Below the pieces are notes generated by a model. It was given only the letters and a program-made list of their open reading frames with translations. It ran no database searches and was not told where the DNA came from. Positions 13,732 to 16,435 of a DNA stretch of 16,435 nt are shown piece by piece (position 1 is the first letter of the stretch; each line of letters opens with the position of its first letter). A program made the translations under genes and the position numbers. The stretch is from Thermococcus sp. (GTDB taxonomy: Archaea; Methanobacteriota_B; Thermococci; Thermococcales; Thermococcaceae): positions 1 to 16,435 of the forward strand of contig WAMH01000013.1 in NCBI GenBank assembly GCA_015522395.1, read 5' to 3'.

Positions 13732-13750
13732 GTTAACAACAGGTTTATAA
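13732..13750 (+). promoter_or_regulatory. Promoter of the Nfn-type operon with a GTTn3AAC motif upstream of TATA
   Basis: TTTATAAG (13744-13751) is a good archaeal TATA box; start expected near 13772 with a leader of about 40 bases. Immediately upstream, GTTAACAAC (13732-13740) fits GTTn3AAC, the half-site reported for SurR, the redox-responsive regulator of hydrogen and sulfur metabolism in Thermococcales. The TATA call is solid; the SurR assignment rests on one short motif. Confidence 0.55.
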
Positions 13751-13811
13751 GCACTCAAAGGTGTGAAACGTTAGATGTCCAGCATTGGGCCTATGTATGG
13801 AGGTGTTCATT

Positions 13812-14675
13812 ATGCCCTATAGAATACTCGAGAAGAAGGAGTTGGCTGCAAACCATGTCATGTACAGGATAGAGGCCCCGCACGTGGCCAGGAAGGTTCA
13901 ACCGGGACAGTTCGTCATCATAAGGGCCTTTCCGACGGGTGAGAGGATTCCGCTGACCCCCGTCATGTGGGACCGCGACGAGGGCTGGATAGTTCTCGTA
14001 ACCTTCGTCCGTGGCAAGACGACGATGAAGATGGCCAACGAACTCAAGCCCGGCGATGAGATCCTCAACGTTGCCGGCCCGCTCGGGAACCCTGCACCTG
14101 TAGAGAAGTTCGGCAGGGTTCTGGCAGTGGGTCTGAGCGCGGGAATAGTCGAGGTCTTTCCCATAGCAAAGGCCCTTCAGGAGGCGGGAAACGACGTTAC
14201 GGTGCTCCACGTTACACCGTGGCCCATGGTCATCCTGGAGAGGGAGTTTAAAGAGGCCGTTTCCAGGCACCTCGTTGAGGGCTTTGACCTCCAGCCCGGG
14301 TGGGGGGCCAAGGAGATAGTTCAGGAGATATCGAGGAGCGGGGCCGAGCGGGTAAGAAAACTCCTCAGTGAGGAACACTTTGACTTCGTCCTCACCGTTG
14401 GCCCGGCCGGCTCTCAGAAGGCCGTTTTTGAGGTTGTTAAGGACTTCGGTGTGCCCATGCACGCCGACCTGCACCCGATAATGGTGGACGGAACCGGAAT
14501 GTGCGGCTCGTGCCGTGTAACTGTGGGTGGCGAGGTCAAGTTCGCCTGCATAGATGGACCCGGTTTCGACGCCTACAAGGTTGACTGGGACGAGCTCATC
14601 CACAGGGTCGGCTTCTACACCGATATGGAGAGAAGGGCTCTCGAAGAATACCTCAAGTCCGTGAGGGGTGAGTGA
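13812..14675 (+). CDS. Ferredoxin-NADP oxidoreductase / sulfide dehydrogenase-like small (beta) subunit, NfnS/SudB family, 287 aa
   Basis: This is the FAD and [2Fe-2S] subunit of a heterodimeric cytoplasmic flavoenzyme. The N-terminal barrel contains QPGQFVIIRAF (30-40) and the FAD motif RIPLTP (45-50). The C-terminal cluster motif is DGTGMCGSCRV. D226, C231, C234 and C246 give the D-x4-C-x2-C-x11-C spacing seen for the Asp-plus-three-Cys [2Fe-2S] cluster of NfnS. The central nucleotide-binding domain is unusual. Where family members that bind NAD have GGGVG, this protein has VGLSAGI (107-112). A segment WPMVILEREF (137-146) replaces the usual R-T-K-D-L loop, and the usual DGS-G segment is replaced by FDLQPGWGAK. 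It may therefore be an Nfn paralogue such as Xfn rather than the NAD-bifurcating NfnI. ATG 13812 has GGTGT five bases upstream. Confidence 0.9.
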   Translation: MPYRILEKKELAANHVMYRIEAPHVARKVQPGQFVIIRAFPTGERIPLTPVMWDRDEGWIVLVTFVRGKTTMKMANELKPGDEILNVAGPLGNPAPVEKFGRVLAVGLSAGIVEVFPIAKALQEAGNDVTVLHVTPWPMVILEREFKEAVSRHLVEGFDLQPGWGAKEIVQEISRSGAERVRKLLSEEHFDFVLTVGPAGSQKAVFEVVKDFGVPMHADLHPIMVDGTGMCGSCRVTVGGEVKFACIDGPGFDAYKVDWDELIHRVGFYTDMERRALEEYLKSVRGE

Positions 14676-14676
14676 A

Positions 14677-16128
14677 ATGGCCGTTAAAAGGAAGATCATC
14701 AAGGAGCGCGTTCCCACTCCTGAGAGACCCGTTGAGGAGAGAATACATGACTTTAAGGAGGTTAACCTCGGTTACACCTTCGAGCTTGCCGTCAAGGAGG
14801 CTGAGAGATGCCTCCAGTGCCCCTACGACTACGCCCCCTGTATCAAGGGTTGCCCCGTCCACATCAACATTCCGGGCTTCATAAGCAAGCTAGTTGAGTA
14901 CCGCGACAACCCCGACAAGGCCGTTAAAGAGGCCCTAAACGTCATCTGGGCATGCAACTCGCTTCCAGCAACGACCGGCCGTGTCTGTCCGCAGGAGGAC
15001 CAGTGCGAGAAGAACTGTGTCATGGGCAAGGTCGGTGACAAGGTCAACATAGGCAAACTTGAGCGTTTTGTGGCCGACTACGCCCGCGAACACGGCATAG
15101 ACGAGGAGCTCCTCTTCGAGATAATCCCGAAGATCGAGAAAACGGGCCAGAAGGTCGCGATAGTCGGCGCCGGTCCGGCTGGACTTACGGCGGCCGGCGA
15201 GCTGGCCAAGCTCGGCTACGACGTGACCATCTACGAAGCCCTCCACGAGGCCGGTGGCGTTCTCATGTACGGCATCCCGGAGTTCAGGCTGCCAAAGGAC
15301 ATCGTTGAGAAGGAGATAGACAAGCTCAGGAAGCTCGGCGTCAAGATACTCACCGACCACATCGTCGGGAAGACCGTTACCATGGAGGAGCTCCTTGAGG
15401 AGTACGACGCAGTCTTCATAGGCTCCGGTGCCGGAACACCGAGGCTCATCAACGCCCCTGGAATCAACCTCAACGGCATCTACACGGCCAACGAGTTCCT
15501 TACCAGGGTCAACCTCATGAAGGCCTACAAGTTCCCGGAGTACGACACGCCGGTCAAGGTCGGGAAGAAGGTGATAGTCATCGGCGCAGGAAACACTGGA
15601 ATGGACGCCGCGAGGAGCGCGAGGCGCTTTGGGGCGGAAGTGACTATAGCCTACCGCCGCGGTGAGGAGGACGTCAGCGCGAGGGAAGAGGAAGTCGCCC
15701 ACGCCAAGGAGGAGGGCGTTAAGTTCGAGTACTTCATCAATCCGGTTGAGTTCATCGGCGACGAGAACGGCAACCTCAAGGCGGTTAAGTTCGAGAAGAT
15801 GAAGGCTTTGGACGAGAGGGACGCCAGAGGCAAGAGGAAGATAGTCGGAACCGGCGAGTACGTAACGCTCGAGGCGGACACGGTGATCATAGCCATAGGC
15901 AAGCACCCGAACAGGCTCATCATCAACACCCCCGGATTGAAGGTCGAGCGCGGAAAGATAGTCGTCGACGAGAACCTCATGACGAGCATTCCTGGTGTCT
16001 TCGCCGGTGGCGACGCGATAAGGGGAGAGGCAACCGTTATCCTCGCCATGGGCGACGGAAGGAGAGCAGCCAAGGCCATCCACGAGTACCTCACGAAGAA
16101 GAGGGAAGGGCAGAAGGCGAACGCCTGA
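14677..16128 (+). CDS. gltA: NfnL/SudA-type large (alpha) subunit, glutamate synthase small-chain-like FAD/NADP oxidoreductase, 483 aa
   Basis: This is the partner of the preceding subunit, often annotated NADPH-dependent glutamate synthase (gltA) but expected here to transfer electrons between ferredoxin and NADP(H). The N-terminal iron-sulfur domain has cysteines C45, C48, C55, C59 and C93, C104, C110, C114, enough for two [4Fe-4S] clusters. E107, in CPQEDQC, lies where an acidic ligand is described for a Nfn cluster. The FAD-binding site is VGAGPAGL (163-170), the NADP-binding fold VIGAGNTGMDAARSARRFG (301-319) with YRRGEEDVSARE after it, and the second FAD contact GVFAGGDAIRG (440-450). 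No glutamate synthase large subunit is nearby. ATG 14677 follows GGTGA by five bases and begins 1 base after the small subunit's stop, so the two are cotranslated. A T-rich tract follows the stop. Confidence 0.94.
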   Translation: MAVKRKIIKERVPTPERPVEERIHDFKEVNLGYTFELAVKEAERCLQCPYDYAPCIKGCPVHINIPGFISKLVEYRDNPDKAVKEALNVIWACNSLPATTGRVCPQEDQCEKNCVMGKVGDKVNIGKLERFVADYAREHGIDEELLFEIIPKIEKTGQKVAIVGAGPAGLTAAGELAKLGYDVTIYEALHEAGGVLMYGIPEFRLPKDIVEKEIDKLRKLGVKILTDHIVGKTVTMEELLEEYDAVFIGSGAGTPRLINAPGINLNGIYTANEFLTRVNLMKAYKFPEYDTPVKVGKKVIVIGAGNTGMDAARSARRFGAEVTIAYRRGEEDVSAREEEVAHAKEEGVKFEYFINPVEFIGDENGNLKAVKFEKMKALDERDARGKRKIVGTGEYVTLEADTVIIAIGKHPNRLIINTPGLKVERGKIVVDENLMTSIPGVFAGGDAIRGEATVILAMGDGRRAAKAIHEYLTKKREGQKANA

Positions 16129-16130
16129 GC

Positions 16131-16147
16131 TTCATTTTCTTTTCTCT
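16131..16147 (+). terminator. U-rich terminator after the Nfn-type operon
   Basis: TTCATTTTCTTTTCTCT starts three bases after the stop of the large-subunit gene. There is no hairpin; pyrimidine-rich tracts of this kind act as archaeal intrinsic terminators. Confidence 0.55.
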
Positions 16148-16435
16148 ACTTAAAACACGCTTCCAATACCTGGTCCGGTATTCTGTAGTAAACGTTCCTT
16201 TCCTCTCCGACCTTCCCAAGGAACGACGAGTCAACGAGTGCCTTCAACATTTACACCGAAGCCGAGAACTCTTAGGCCGGAGATGTTTTGAGGTTCCTTT
16301 GATGTCCCCCAGATCCTCTGTTCTCGCAAAAGAACGCGTTAACGGCACTCTCTATCCTCTTGTAGACGTCCATGCGGGAGTTTGATTTCACCCCCCGAAA
16401 ATCAACGAGAATGTGTGGAAGTCGGTCTTCAGGAC
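16146..16435 (-). pseudogene. Frameshifted remnant, possibly the C-terminal part of an archaeal AAA-family (PF01637-like) ATPase
   Basis: The minus strand has no single open frame across this 290-base stretch, yet protein-like pieces occur in shifting frames. Reading from the right edge, they are LKTDFHTFSLIFGG, then SRMDVYKRIESAVNAFF, then NISGLRVLGFGVNVEG. The last piece, in frame from ATG 16250 to TAG 16146, is LKALVDSSFLGKVGEERNVY followed by YRIPDQVLEACFK. That piece resembles the winged-helix end of archaeal ATPases linked to mobile DNA (leucine-rich helix, then a strand hairpin with YYRIPD). At least two frame changes separate the pieces, so the gene looks dead. The left part of the gene, if any, lies beyond the window. 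The family assignment is by general resemblance and is tentative. Confidence 0.45.

Noticed and set aside
13791..14717. 308-codon minus-strand frame opposite the NfnS-type gene
   Set aside because: Antisense shadow of a gene with clear FAD and [2Fe-2S] motifs; no ribosome site or promoter of its own.
14935..16083. Long open frame of 382 codons on the minus strand, opposite the NfnL-type gene
   Set aside because: It lies wholly inside a convincing gene on the other strand, and its protein has no motif and a skewed Leu/Val/Asp/Arg composition typical of antisense frames in GC-rich DNA.
1..16435. Search for CRISPR arrays, tRNA or rRNA genes and insertion-sequence ends
   Set aside because: No regularly spaced repeats, cloverleaf with a GTTCRA-type T-loop, rRNA-like segment or transposase was seen on either strand by eye.

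Overview
The window looks like chromosomal DNA of a hyperthermophilic archaeon of the order Thermococcales, most likely Thermococcus. The reasons are an archaeal gene set (Hel308 helicase, SRP19, UPF0200 P-loop protein, archaeal tRNA m1A methyltransferase, DUF257 protein), A/T-rich archaeal TATA elements without bacterial -35/-10 boxes, U-rich terminator-like tracts, strong GGTGA ribosome sites, and high-GC coding DNA with tight gene packing. No rRNA, tRNA, CRISPR array or insertion sequence was seen.

Layout. (1) 1-294: 5' part of a UPF0200 P-loop kinase-like gene on the minus strand, divergent from a small three-helix membrane protein (398-739, +). (2) 750-4148 (-): the repair helicase Hel308, interrupted in helicase motif V by a 403-residue intein with two LAGLIDADG motifs. 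An unrecognised protein (4199-4846, +) diverges from it. (3) 4813-11224 (-): a five-gene peptide/solute ABC transporter operon, read in the order binding lipoprotein, permease B, permease C, ATPase D, ATPase F. (4) 11420-13647: small information-processing and unknown genes, namely a stand-alone RAM-domain protein (+), SRP19 (-), a DUF257 protein overlapping tRNA m1A methyltransferase TrmI (+), and a 69-residue membrane protein (-). (5) 13812-16128 (+): a two-gene flavin/iron-sulfur oxidoreductase of the NfnSL (SudBA) family. (6) 16129-16435: a U-rich tract, then a frameshifted remnant on the minus strand.

How the genes work together. The transporter would capture peptides or oligosaccharide-like solutes outside the membrane by the lipoprotein, pass them through the two-permease channel and power uptake with the two ATPases. 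Peptides are a main carbon source of these heterotrophs. The Nfn-type pair connects ferredoxin, reduced during peptide and sugar oxidation, with NADP(H). Hel308, SRP19 and TrmI are housekeeping functions for fork repair, membrane protein targeting and tRNA stability at high temperature.

The most striking observation is that the transporter's binding protein appears circularly permuted. The segment that normally ends an SBP_bac_5 protein lies at residues about 60-210, just behind the signal peptide and Ser/Thr linker. The canonical start follows it, and the ORF stops where the canonical tail should begin. Other points of interest are a Nfn small subunit whose NAD-binding loops have lost their usual glycine pattern, an 8-base element shared by two divergent promoters, and several convergent gene pairs whose stop codons overlap or touch.
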